Positions 35,459 through 47,177 of a stretch of 64,000 nt of DNA are shown here, in pieces. Position 1 is the stretch's first letter, and the number at the start of each line of letters is the position of its first letter. Under the pieces are notes generated by a model. The model saw only the letters and a list, made by a program, of their open reading frames with translations, did not search any database and was not told where the DNA came from. The stretch covers positions 2,046,001 through 2,110,000 of the forward strand of contig NBAY01000001.1 of the NCBI GenBank assembly GCA_002794775.1, written 5' to 3'. This stretch comes from Porodaedalea pini. Taxonomy: Eukaryota > Basidiomycota > Agaricomycetes > Hymenochaetales > Hymenochaetaceae. Both the position numbers and the translations under genes were made by a program.

Positions 35459-38400
35459 TCATGCTCGAATCGTGAGGTCTCTTCGCTTCCTAAGCGCACC
35501 CATGTACGCGTAGCCCAAGTACGTGAGATAGTCTAAATCTGCACGGCGCACGGGGCCCGCAACGACGAGACGCTGGTGCAGGAGCTCAAGGTCACGGAGG
35601 GTAAGCAACGGCGGGACCGTATCGTCCTGTACTTCAGACGGCGTCGTAAGGCGTATGATGGGCCGCGCTGCGAAGAGCGTCGTACGTGTGGAGCGCATTG
35701 CGGGTTTCTGCGAGGGAGCGGAAACCTCATGTGGCGTGTAGCGAGTAGCGAAATCGCGGACAAGATACATGGCGCGGTCCAGGTCCCCAATACTTAAGAA
35801 ACAAGAAAGTCAGCTCATTGCGCAAGTGAAAAATGTCTCTTAAGAACGCACAGAGCGGACATCCGGATCATGGCGACGTATGCACGCTCAATCAAGCGCG
35901 AATCAGTCGACTTCGGTTGGAGCATCTTCTCAGCTTTCAGCCATTCTGACCAGACATCGTCCGCGAAGGACTTCGCAATTCTACGCTCTCCGGGTTCAGC
36001 TCTGGCGCATCGTTCGAGCGCCTCGATGTACGTGCGAGCTGTGCGCTCGACGCCAGTGCGACGGAACACCTCGTCGTACAGTTCCCGCGACTCTTCCAAG
36101 GAACCGTGAATGTAATAGACAGATAGATAAGAGTTCAGCACTGCCGCACCAAGCGACACTTGCGAGAAAAGGTCTGACGTCGATGTGCCATTTTCTTCAG
36201 TTTGAGGAGAATCGAGGACTCTGCCTGTATCCTTAAGAATGCGCTCAAAGAGAGCATTAGCTTCGGCGAGCACCTCTGAGCGGGTTTGCGGAGGCGTCAC
36301 ACCGAAGCGCCCCTTGATCACCGATACCTTCTCGATTTCTTTTTCATATGCAGGGCGCTCGCCTGCATTGGCCTTCACCACAGCGTTCAACTCGCTCTCG
36401 TCAATAATCGTGGTCTCGCCGCGGCGGAACGGCGGTCGATATGATGCATACGCATGGAAGACATGCATCACGGTTCGTGCATCCGGTGCGACTCCACTGT
36501 CGCGTCCCTCTCGCGCCGCCTGGTCATGAATTTTTAGCATCTCCGCAAGTATCCAGCGCGCACGTGGTAGGTCCTTTCGAGTCTTCGCAGCGACCAATAG
36601 TGCGTTGAACGTCTCTTGAGTGGCATGCATAAGCGGGTTCCCGTACGCATCGCGATGCCCGTCGAGCATCTCGCGCGCAAGGCGGAACGCATCTGCTGCA
36701 TACTCACTCGAGCGCGCACATGCGAGAATGACCGCGTTGTACGCGCCGGCAATTGGTTCGTAGCCCGCTTCGGTCGTCATCTCCGTCCAGAGGTCGAGCG
36801 CACGGGCGGGATCCGCTGCATAACCAGATTGCGAGTAGCCCGTGCCTGCACAGGCGCGGATCATGAGCGCATACAGCTGTGCATCCGGCTTCGCGTGAGC
36901 GACGTAGCGCATATGAGCGAAGAGGTCCCATGCCTGCGCTTGGAGCTGAGCCGAGCGTGTAGAGAAGAGTGCGCAAATAAGGCGCGTATAGGATTGCACG
37001 GGTGGAAGAAGAGCAAGAGCCTCGTAGTTGTGAAGGACATTTAGGGCAGAGTGGATATTGTAGTCAGGCGAAGTAGATTTTAAATGTGCTTTGATGTGCA
37101 AATCCCGCTGGCGTTCCGTAGGTTTGCCTGAGTAAAACAATTAGTCGTTAGTCACAAAGACAGACATCTTACTTCACGTACGCACCAATAGCAAGTTTTT
37201 TGAATAAAGACTCAACTGCAGAGACGTCTCCTCGCGAGGCATGTACAGCCATTATATCGTTCACGAGGCCTTCAAGAGCCTCTGACCCGCATCGCTAAAC
37301 ATTACAGTCAGGCTTTTGTCTAGATCGTTTCTTGAAAACGTATTTTTTTTTACCTTCATGAGTTGAAGAGTGTGCTCTGCAATATCCAGCTCATTTTGAT
37401 CGATCTGTCAGTCCGTCAGTCGCAGTCTAAATAAAATTAACCAAGCAATACAAACACATGTGTGGACAAGTGCATCCCATTCGCGTGAAGAGAGCACCGC
37501 GATCGGCGTTGATGGACTTCCCACAAATTTTCGCGCATCCTCCATGCCTCGTACAACATCCACCAAGCGCAATAGGATACTATGGTGCATATTCTGAGCG
37601 TCAAGCCGCCGTTGAAGCGCGATCAAAGGATCTGACTCTGCAGCTCCGTCTCTTAGTTCGGAAGACGCTCTCCGAGCAGCAAGGCGGCTTGCCAGAGAAG
37701 ACGAAGTTAGATGAGCGAGTGACGGTGCGCTAGAACTCGGATCACTTGGGATTATCATCCGCCTCGCGACGGCCTCCAGCAGCTCTTTCCTCTCCATTGG
37801 TGCTTCAATCTCCGGTTTGGCCTTGGATTGAACTTCTATCTCGGACTCAGGGTGCGCGAGGAGGTCCGCATACATTTCTTGCAGCTCGCTTTCATTATAA
37901 TGCAATGTTCCAGCTTGCGCTTCGTTTTCTTGCGTGTCGGGTATCGAAAGCTGGCGCAACAGTCATGTTAGGACTGGTTGAAAATGAGTCCAAAAACAAG
38001 GAGTCGAGACACACCTCAGCCTCTGAACTACTCACAAGTGCTTCCACGCGATTCTGCAGCAGAGTAGCCGCGCGTAAAGCAGGCGATCTCGAGACCGGAC
38101 GCCGTATCTCTTTCGCAATACTCGTCGCACGCCTTCTCCTGCGAAACGAAGTACACCGTACATGTCAGTTGCACCGCAAAGGGAATATCATATATCTCGC
38201 ACTAAACGCACCTTTCTGTGTCTCTATGCATGAGTTGCGCACGATCTGTGTCATTCGGCGACGAAGACAATGACGCTGACGGCCGCAAATAGCCTCCGCG
38301 CACGTCTGGCGGTGGTCTCGTCTTCAGCGCAAGCGCATGCGCACGCCTGCAGAAAAACACATCTGGACGGCTCGTCTGTGCTACGAGCTGTTGACGAGCT

Positions 38401-38459
38401 TGCGTGATGGTGAGATCGACCAAGGAGAACGGGAGATTCCAGTGCGCAGATGAGGACAT
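35459..38459 (-). CDS. pentatricopeptide repeat (PPR) protein, probably mitochondrial
   Basis: Likely organellar RNA-binding protein for processing, stability or translation of a mitochondrial transcript; the target cannot be read from sequence. Seven exons (38459-38212, 38138-38015, 37950-37456, 37404-37354, 37294-37186, 37127-35852, 35792-35459) sum to 2,637 nt, giving 878 aa. The N-terminus is basic and serine-rich (SSLASRLAARRASSELRDG), compatible with a targeting sequence. PPR-like helical pairs include PVQSYTRLICALFST, DAQLYALMIRACAGTGYS, IAGAYNAVILACARSSEY, TQETFNALLVAAKTRKDL, ARTVMHVFHAYASY, LNSYLSVYYIHGSLEESREL and ARTYIEALERCARA. Intact; all phases agree. Confidence 0.85.
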
Positions 38460-39111
38460 GGAAGCTGGAAAATTACTGCTAGAACTTCGAAGGCGCGTAT
38501 AATCATAATCGCAATTTACAGGAATGGAATGTCGTTCTCACCCTTCCTTACCAGACACTCCGCGCAGAGGTCCACGAACCAAACTAGAAATATGATCGAC
38601 TATATCATAGTATATGTGCAAATGATTTTTGGCCTCACTATGTACTGTATAAGTGATCCCGAGCGCAAAACAAAATAGTAGGGAATGAACAGTACTAGTC
38701 AAAAAAGAAGGCAAACAAAGCAAAAGTAGTACAATTTTGTCGGTCCAAGTTCCTCGCAGAATTGCTCCAATTATTTCTCTACACTGGCAACTATAAAACT
38801 ACAGCCTAGGCCTGACGTCTTTCCAAAATGCGGATATTGATAGTTTACTCGCACTAGTACTATACGCCATTTGTCCATGGACCGTGACGATAAAGGGTAG
38901 AAATACAACAAACTCAACCGAGCACGAAAAGACTCGGGAGCTCATAACACTATTTTAGTATTTACAGTCTATACGCAGCGCCCGCCCGCAACTTATCAAA
39001 CGTTCACACCATGCCAGAACCTACCACTACCCCTCATCCACAACTCGCCGACCATCCTGGCCAGCCCAGCTCCAAAACTCTGGACCCTCCTCCCAGACCG
39101 GTTTCTGCCCC
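38460..39111. other. intergenic, no gene seen
   Basis: 650 bases between the PPR gene start and the stop of the P-loop ATPase gene, AT-rich. Nothing recognisable. Confidence 0.45.
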
Positions 39112-41703
39112 CTACGAGTCCTCGTCCGATCCCCGCCCGCGCTTCTGACCAGAAAAGACCTCAGGCTCACGGTTGAGGAGCCCTGCAAAGACCGCGTCGT
39201 CATCCACGACGCCGTACACGTCCTTGGTACAGCCGTATGCGAAGATGCTGTATCGCGGATGCACGACTCGGGCTGTCTGAGGCTCGGCTTCATCTTCGCC
39301 CTTGCCTTCATCCTTGCCCTCTCGTGCGCATTCAGGTTGACATGCTTCGTATTCACCCACCGTTGCCGTAGGCCTGTAGACCCGAGAACCACTCAGATTC
39401 ATGCTGAACACGACATAAGGGCGCGCTTCCTCGGCGTCCGCAGGGAAGAACCCGATGTCCTCTTCACCAAAGGGCGGCCGGTCCCTGCCGTACGGCGTGA
39501 GCTCATTAATATTGTTAACCTGCACCCCAACGAACGATGTATTCTGCTCGCAAAGGCAGACCTCCTCCCCATTCTCGTCGTGCCGGAAGAAGACAGGCAG
39601 AATAGTCGAGGCGTACGGATCGGACGCACAGCACTGGAACGCGAGAGCCCCGCACGCATAGATCGACTTGATGATCGAAGTATTCCCTGCACGCTGAAGA
39701 TGTGTGAATCGAATCCAGGCATCCTTGAATGCTTCCTCGAACGGTAGTCCGTCCTTGACGTTGTCGGGCGTGCTCTTGAGGACCACCTCTGCATATCGTT
39801 CGGTGAAAAGCGCCTTAATGAAATACGTCAAGGGAGCTCCCTTGCTGTAATCTGGGTGATGCTTAATTGAAAGAGCCCATTCTGTCTTCCCGTAGTAGTA
39901 GTGTTCAATTGCGCAGTCGTACGCGTGCATAAAGAGGAGGCGCGCAACAAGCTCACTGTTCACTTCTCTGTCAATAAGGTCTTCATTTACAAACTGAAGC
40001 AATGTTTGTGATTCAGTCCTATCGCGGTTCACACGGAAGTGATGCATCTGCTGTGCAGCCGCCTCAGCCAGGAGCGGCTCAGACGGATAGTCCATATAGA
40101 TTGTCTTTTTGTCCGCTGGGATCGAGTGTACTATTGCCATGCGCATTTCAACGAGTCTGGCCATCCTTGCCCGGGTACTAAAGTGGGTTGTGTTTAAATC
40201 TAGGAGAAGACGGACGGCGAAGACAGCGAGCCTGCCATTGTCGTCGCAGCGCATCGAATCGGGATCAGAGATCCCGACGAGCTTGGCTCGAGCAAGGCCG
40301 AAAATGTAGTAGGAATTGTCCAGATTAGCTCTTAGCAAACCTCCAAACCTTGAGGAGATTCAATGTAAAAATGCGTGAGTGAGGAGGGAAGCGCGATTTA
40401 CGAGGTACGTACAATGGTCGTCCAAACCGGGCCATGTAATTAATCTCAGCGACTTCCGCAAATGTCTTCGCATTCCTGTTTATTTCTTTCTTGGGAGCAG
40501 GCGTTATGAACGGCTCGTCGGTAACGTCGAAGGGAGGCTCGGTGAACGAGAGCTGGTCAGGAACGTGTCGAAAGATGTTGAGATCAGTAGACAGAAAGAG
40601 AAAGAAGACATTGCATTCCCGGAATGTGTTTATGAGTCGCGCAGAACTCGCCGTAGAGCGACTCAGAGTATCCTAGAATTTTAGACACCACCGGAACGTT
40701 GGCCAATTCGTGCGCATCATCGACATATATGACAACGCGCACAGGTCCGGATGGGCCCTGCTCCGAGTCTCTTCTGTCCGAGTCCGGATTCTCGTCACTG
40801 CCAACGGCGGCAGCTTCGCCAAGCTCCTCAACCTTCCCAATCAACTCCCTCAATTTCCTCTCGCACGTTCTGCAACATCGCTGAATCCCCCCAAGCCATT
40901 CATCCGCTCGCTCTCCGCGACGACCCGCTCGTACGCTTTGCCTCACGTCCCATCCTTTTTGAGGTGGCCGAACCATGTACGCGCGACGGTAGCGGTGTCC
41001 AGGTTGCCCGGATGCGGAGCAGGCGGGGTCAGACTCTCGAGCTCCTCAAGGACCACAGAGAAAGAGGCACAAGAAGAACTTGATGTGTCGCTTGCGTGCT
41101 TCTTTGCGCGGGCGTCTTCGAGCGCAAGACAAGGCGGTCGCGTATGTCACCGTCCGCATCCGGATACGAGCCGCCTGTGTCATAGAGGCCTAACAGTCAC
41201 AGTTGATACATACAAACGAGAGTCGCAGAAACTCTGTTTCAGTACACGATGTCTCTCCTATGCGCATTGGCAATAAAAAAAGGACGCCAGATACACACCA
41301 GCCGAAGCCTCGGCGCACTGAATACAGAATGGGATCGTGAACACGCACGTTTCCAGCTCGTGCACAACGCGGCTCTTCCCCGACCCGCTGCTGCTCTGCA
41401 TGAGAGCTAGGGTATTCATATTGCGCGTCGTCCCACCCGCCAGCACGTGTGGGTTGTTCATGTTCATCTCGTTTATCGTGTCCAAAAGCAAACTCATGCG
41501 TGACCGAGGGCGGCCCTGCGTAAGGCAACGTCCACCGATTTCACAGCTGGTTAATCATAAGTCAGTCAGTATTAACATAACTCACCCTTCACTACAAAGG
41601 GAAAAAAAACATTCGGTTTCAGAGTTCCCGTTTATTAAGACAACATCAAAGACTTACTCTGCCAAACCCAACCTTCATATCGCACCTCCGCGAAACTAGG
41701 CAT
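39112..41703 (-). CDS. Crinkler/RHS-like P-loop ATPase
   Basis: Member of a large agaricomycete family of P-loop ATPases that I associate with the Crinkler-RHS type; the role is unknown and may be inter-element conflict or defence. Starts MPSFAEVRYEGWVWQ at 41703. Visible motifs: Walker A SSSGSGKSR with RVVHELETCVFTIPFCI, Walker B VVIYVDDAHEL (about 40720), and a C-terminal half beginning with YYIFGLARAKLVGISDP. The latter contains RLLLDLNTTHFSTRARMARL, YDCAIEHYYYGKTEWALS and DAWIRFTHLQRAGNTSI. The tail (REGKDEGKGEDEAEP; KRGRGSDEDS) is charged. Introns near 41520-41680, 41150-41290 and 40340-40680 are placed approximately; the first two exons are uncertain. The core 40338-39112 is one uninterrupted frame. 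Confidence 0.65.
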
Positions 41704-42236
41704 GGTGGTCGAAAGGCAAAGAGGCACGCCCTTATAAGCTTAAGCTTGTCTTCAACTCTATTTTTGTAACCCGCTCGCTTACTTTCATTTAGCCGACAAA
41801 GCGCTTTGTGGCTCAGTGGCGGTGCAAAGTCTTTTCGTGTGCTATTGCTAATCTCGTTTTACGTAGTCGGCCTTGATGAAATTCACTGGGGGTCATCATC
41901 ATCATCTTATCTTTCGCTATATCACCGCGTCGCAGGGATCAATCTTTGTGAACACTGAAAATTTTTGCATTCCTCCTTCAAATTTGAGCATTCAATCTTT
42001 TCTTTTTTTTGCTGCATTTTTTTTACAACAGAACAACAGAACAAACGGATGACAGAGACGAGAAAGAGACGAAAATGAGACGGAGGATAAGGCAATTGCA
42101 AGGGGGAAACAGTGGTGCACGGGATGACGGGAGACGAATGGTGGATGACGAGTGGCGAATGACGAATGACAAAAGACCTTGTACGAAAGACAACACAAAA
42201 CTAAACAAAGACCTGGGAAAATATGTAAAAAAAAAT
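41704..42236. other. intergenic, no gene seen
   Basis: 530 bases; A/T homopolymers near 42,000-42,020. Holds the P-loop ATPase promoter and the 3' UTR of the next gene. Nothing else seen. Confidence 0.4.
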
Positions 42237-43662
42237 CTAACACTCTGCGTCGAGCTCCTCGGGAATCGACGCAAGTGAGGGTGAGCGCGCCACGGGTGAT
42301 CGCGGGCCCGGAAGTCCTGGCATGATCGGAGTGTAGGCAGAGATGGGAGTGGGAGCGGAGACGGGCGCGTGTCGACTTCGCTGGTGGCCCGACGCTTTGG
42401 CTGCTTGCTCTTGCTCTCCGACCCACCGGCCCTTCGCAGCAGACTCGACGAGATGTCGCATGTTCGGCGATACCTCCTCGTCCTCAAGCTCGTCTTCGTC
42501 TTCCTCGTCGACGACGTACAAAGAGGTCGTGAGCGCTGGTGGGGACGGTGTGTAGGTGTATGACGAGTAGTCGTCGTCGTCGTCGTCATCATCGTCGAAT
42601 TCGGAGTCGTCCTCGCCTTCGTCGAACTCAGAGTCGGAACTCGAGGAGGAAGAGGACCATTCGTCCTGCTCCCTAGCGGAAGAGGGCGCCAATAGCGGAG
42701 AGTAGTGCCGGCTAACCTGCGCGCGATCGAGCTGCGCAAGCTCCGCGCGGAGCGCCTCCATCGCCGTGCGCGCCGCTGCGCGCACCCGAGGATGAAGCGC
42801 TTGTGCCTGCGAGCCGGTGCCCGTCCTCATCTTAGTGGACGCCAACGCCGAAGCCGACGCGCACTCCCCAGCAAGCACGCCGGTGCGTTCCCCAAGCTCG
42901 CGCAGCAGAGCATGCAGCGCGTCAGCGTGTGCGCGCCACGCCGCGTCGTAGTCCTCCGATTTCGATTCGCGGATGAAGCGCTCGTGTGCGGCGCGCACGC
43001 GCTGCGTGAGCGCGTTGAGGCCTGCAACGGCGCGGTGCACGCGGTAGGCGCGCTGGATTGTGATTGCGGCGTTGACGCGCTCTATGGGACGTGCGCGTGG
43101 GGGTGGAAGGCGTTTCTGAATAGCGTCAGACACGAAAGTCAGCAACTGTTTTTCATGAGGAAGGTGACGAGAGGAAACGTACAATAGCATACGCAGAAGC
43201 CTTGGCATCTTCGAGTCCTCTGTGTGCGAGGCGGCGCGCGAACTCCTGACGGCGTAGGAACTCGAGGCGCGCCTGGCGCTGGCGGACGGTCTCGCGGAAG
43301 GTCAGCTGCCGGCCGCGCTCGTCGAAGCGCATTCGGTCATCCTCATCTTCGTCCGCACTCTCATCCTCATCGTCGTTATCGTCATAATTGACGTCATGAA
43401 CGCGCCCTTCGGGGAACGGAGTCGTGGGCGAGTTGGAGCGCGAGCGCTTTGCGGCGTAGGCCGCGGCGAGGATCTCCTCACGCTCCTGCTCGAGCGCGCG
43501 CAGGTACATCTCGCGCTGGTGCAGTGCGGGCGCGGGGCCTGGGAAGGGGAAGATGGCGGCGGCGGCGGTGCTGGCGCTGGCGCACGAGTGGGTGTTGGCC
43601 GGGTGGCTCATTTGGGAGCGGTGTGAGCTGGGTCCGGCGGTGGAGGGCGGCGTGCAGATCAT
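42237..43662 (-). CDS. IQ-motif, BAG-like protein
   Basis: 452-aa protein in two exons (43662-43183, 43115-42237; 480 + 879 nt). Exon 1: low-complexity N-terminus, then LHQREMYLRALEQEREEIL, a long acidic run and arginine-rich helices. Exon 2 has an IQ-type calmodulin-binding motif (AAITIQRAYRVHRAVAGL). It is followed by a helical segment (AWRAHADALHALLREL...VRAAARTAMEALRAELAQLD) placed like the BAG domain of fungal IQ/BAG co-chaperones. The rest is Ser and Asp/Glu runs and a Pro-rich tail. If the comparison is right it would regulate Hsp70; the BAG call is tentative and the IQ call fairly firm. GC-rich. Confidence 0.65.
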
Positions 43663-44719
43663 TGGTGTGGCTGTAGTCGCTATATAGTCGTTGTCGCTGT
43701 TATCGCAGTGTAGATGCGAGTGCGGGGGGCGTTATCAGCGATTCCTGACTTTCGGAAAAAAGAGTCGTGTGGCTTTATAAACGGGGAGGCATCGGGGATC
43801 GGGGCGAGGTGCGATGGGTGCGATGGGATGCAGGGGCGGGGCAGACGGAGACGGACGAGTCATCAGCGCGGCATGTACAGTAAGCGGCGATGCGGAGTCA
43901 GCGGGCGAACCAGGACAGTAGCCCGAGGCCAATATTAATCGCTGGTTGGGAGCCGCGCTGATTCGACTGGTGCGAGTGGTGCGTGGACGAACGGCACATC
44001 GAGCGTCGATGCAGGAAAGTCCGATGCCCACGCAGCCCATCCATCGGACTCGAATTCGCCCGATGTCACGGTTTCTGGAGTCCGTGACTTCAAGTCTGAG
44101 AATCAGCAGCATGTAGACCGGGTCTGCGCGGCTTGCGGCGACTTGTTACGATATCCATGCCCGCATTCAGCTTTTCCGCCCCGAGCCTCTTGCCAGTGTT
44201 TCCCATTTGCCAGGGCCAGTCCTGGCCAATCTCATTAATATTCCGAATCACCCGTGCGCATTTTCCGCCAATGAAAAATCATCCGACTGGAATGCTCTGA
44301 AAAAAGAAATTGCTTCAGCAACATTCCGTTCTCGAGTCTACTTCCGAGGACAAGAACAGGGAGAGACAAACATGGATGTACGCAAGAATGCACTACGACG
44401 AAGAACGCAGCGGATGATCAAGCGAGTCAACGGCTCTGAGTAAGGCGAGCTGAACGGCCACTCACAAAATAAGGTTGATCGGATCATATCATTCTCTTAC
44501 TAATCATATCATTGGTCCGCTCAGTCTCTGAGTCAGGGCCATAATCAGAATCGTTGGACACCAAGCACGGGACCGTTTCCTCGAGTCACGAATCACATGA
44601 TTCAGCAACCGACGCGTACGATGCTGACTATCATTTATCACTCGAAAATAAAAAGCCTACTCTAATTCGTTGTAAAGCAAATATTAATGAAAGCACACAA
44701 GCAAAAGAAATGGTCGAGA
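43663..44719. other. intergenic, no supported gene
   Basis: About 1.06 kb upstream of the IQ protein and downstream of RPA49, both minus. Frames up to 125 aa have no recognisable content. Confidence 0.4.
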
Positions 44720-46707
44720 TCAAGCCGCAGCTCTGTTCCGCTTCATCCTCGCCTTGGGGAACTCCAGCGGCACGCGCAGGACCGCTCGCTTGTGCTCCGC
44801 CGTCGCTGCGCTGAGCCCCAGCCGGCTCATCTCTGCCGTGCTGAGTTTCTCGATTTTGCAGCCTACGTTTCGCCCGTCGTATATCAAAGAAGAAAATCAG
44901 TAAATAAAAATGTCCGGCTTATTTGAAAAGGACTGACCGAGAAGCTTGAAATATTGGTTGATTCTACATATTTTAAGTTCAAGCGAGTAATTTAACAAGT
45001 GAATGAATGCGCGGGGGTAAGAAGACGTACTTGGCGACAGGCTCGCGCAGGTCCGCAGCGAGCAGCGTCGTGTCCGAAGCGAAGTTGTCGACGTGCAGAC
45101 ATAACGCGCAGATGTGCGTCATCAGGCTTACCGCGTTGTCGCTCGTGAATTTCGTTCTGTCGCATAACATTAACAATCACTTCGTTAACATCGCGGAAAA
45201 AAAAGGGATCTAAGGATGAGATGGAACACGTACTCCGAGCTCCCGCGTACCGTCTCGGAGAAACGCGCAAAGATGCCATCGATGACGATTGAAGGTATGC
45301 CTGGTAAGCGTTCGTCGAGGTCTGCCCTCTTCTTGCAGTACCGCGACGCGCCGGCGCGGAATGTGAGCAGATATGCGATGTACAATACGATCTTTCTGCC
45401 ATTCCCAATTTCATCCGAGTCATCAACCGCTCTTTCAGCATAATATTCTTTCAGCTTAGCAAGAAAGAAAACTCACATTAATCTCTTACTCGGCTTCGGC
45501 ACCTCAAAAATCGACACAAGGTGCTGGCGAATCCAATCCGAGCGCGGGAACGGCACGAGGCGCATGCGGTCCTCCGCTGAGAGGGGAGCGGCCATGATCG
45601 CGTTTGTGGGTATCGCGTTGAACTCGGCCTCGGGCACGATATCGTGCAGCTTGTACACGCCTTCCGGCACCGTAGCGTGCATGTCGAATTTCGGAATTTG
45701 GCGCGAGCTGTCGGCGAGCTCTTTTGCTTCCTCTGTTTGTTCGTTTGTTTTCCATTTTTTTTAAAATGAATTTCGCACCGATATCAATATCAAAGGTGGT
45801 TCAGCGTCAGCGTCAGCAAAACCCAGCACCACCCAGCGCAAAACTGAAGGAAAGAAACACGCCTCACCCTGGCTCGGCAGCGCCCGCGTATTGCTCTCGA
45901 TGCTGTCCTGGATGTGGCCCGCGACGCCCTCCATCGCCGACACGTCCACGCGATTGCGCTCCGCCGCGCGGATCGCCTTCTGCGCCTTGCGCGTCCCGAA
46001 CGTCTCCCCAGCGCGTTCCGCTGCTCCACCCGCTCGGACGCGTTCGTCGTCGATGTGGACGGCGCGGGCGCGAGGTCCTTGAGCGCCTTGACGCGCCGGC
46101 CGAGGATCTGGAGCGGTGCCCGGCGGAGGAGGAGCGTGTTTGTCCTTTTGTTGCGGACGCCGATTAGGTATCTGGGGAGAGAAATAGGAATGGAATGTAG
46201 TTTAGATTTTTTTTTGTGGATCAATGAAGTGAGATGGAGCGCCTGAGTGAGGAGAGGATGAGACGGACCTGCAGCTCCCCCGCGCCGCTTCGCTCTCGCC
46301 TGTTGAGCTGAACTCCACGGCGTCCGTCTCGCCCGCGACGAGCAGCGAGCGACTTGCGAACTCCTGCTCTTGTTCCTGTCCTCCGCTGCCATTGGCATTA
46401 ACAGTAGCCCTGGCGTTGAGAGTGTCCGGAACAGGCGGCGGCGCGTACACCGCGAACGCTGTGGACTCGGGCGGCTGGAGCGCCGGGAAGCTGGCTATTG
46501 TGCGACGAAAAACAAAAGCATATAACAAAAAAAAAAAAAAGAAAGGGAGGGCTTGAGTGCTATAATAAAGAAAGAAAGAACGAAAAAACGCACCAAGGAT
46601 GGGCCCGACAGAGGAGGGAGACTTGTCGTAGATGGAGAGCGTTATTTGCTCGGAGGATGAGTCGGCGCGTTTTCGCTTTTTGGATGCCTGGATGCCTGGG
46701 ATGCCAT
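44720..46707 (-). CDS. RPA49: RNA polymerase I subunit Rpa49
   Basis: A49 subunit of RNA polymerase I (POLR1E), which aids initiation and elongation on rDNA. Exons: about 46707-46594, 46494-46269, 46171-45868, 45732-45490, 45447-45234, 45156-45027, 44944-44938 and 44862-44720. Conserved blocks: SSVGPILGASFPALQPPES; VKALKDLAPAP; GETFGTRKAQKAIRAAERN; VDVSAMEGVAGHIQ; VYKLHDIVPEAEFNAI; IVLYIAYLLTFR; PVAKYLLGCKIEKL; VLRVPLEFPKARMK. Exon 7 is only 7 nt yet restores GCK in frame. Two anomalies: the first exon has an ATG in the wrong frame beside a GGATGCCT repeat, and a G4 run near 46010 puts ALG and GETFGT in different frames. Both need one extra base, so assembly errors seem likelier than decay. 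Confidence 0.9.
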
Positions 46708-47177
46708 TAATATTGATATCTGACTGTTTGGCCCGTTATGAGTAGGGATATGCGATCAATATTAATGTTGAGTTGTTGTTGACGAGCAGAAGAACTTTTT
46801 GCAGATCCTAGGTCTGAGCAAGGTTTTGCAATTGATCCAATCGAGCCGCGCCGTGACTTGACCTGAACCGCAGACGTAAGAAACACCCACCTTCTCAATA
46901 ATAACCAAGAATTTCTGATGAATTATTTTAATTTTATTCTGGCTGTATAGGCTTTTATTTTTTTGCGCATGCCGACGTAGACGTCGAGCCAAGGCGTCTC
47001 TGTTCGCTGCACACTTCTTGTTGTCAGGTCAGTGCGGCGTAGCCACTACTGCTGTGCCTCAGAAGTCAAGAGTTCAAGCTTAAGAGCGGGCTGTGACCGG
47101 CAACTCCTTCGACTCTCGCCCCGCGTCGTCAAATTAAACCACCGTTCCCCCGTCTGCACTTGCCTGCTGTCCCTACC
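46708..47177. promoter_or_regulatory. divergent promoter of RPA49 and SET2
   Basis: 470 bases between divergent starts, AT-rich in the middle, pyrimidine-rich just before SET2. No specific site recognised. Confidence 0.4.
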
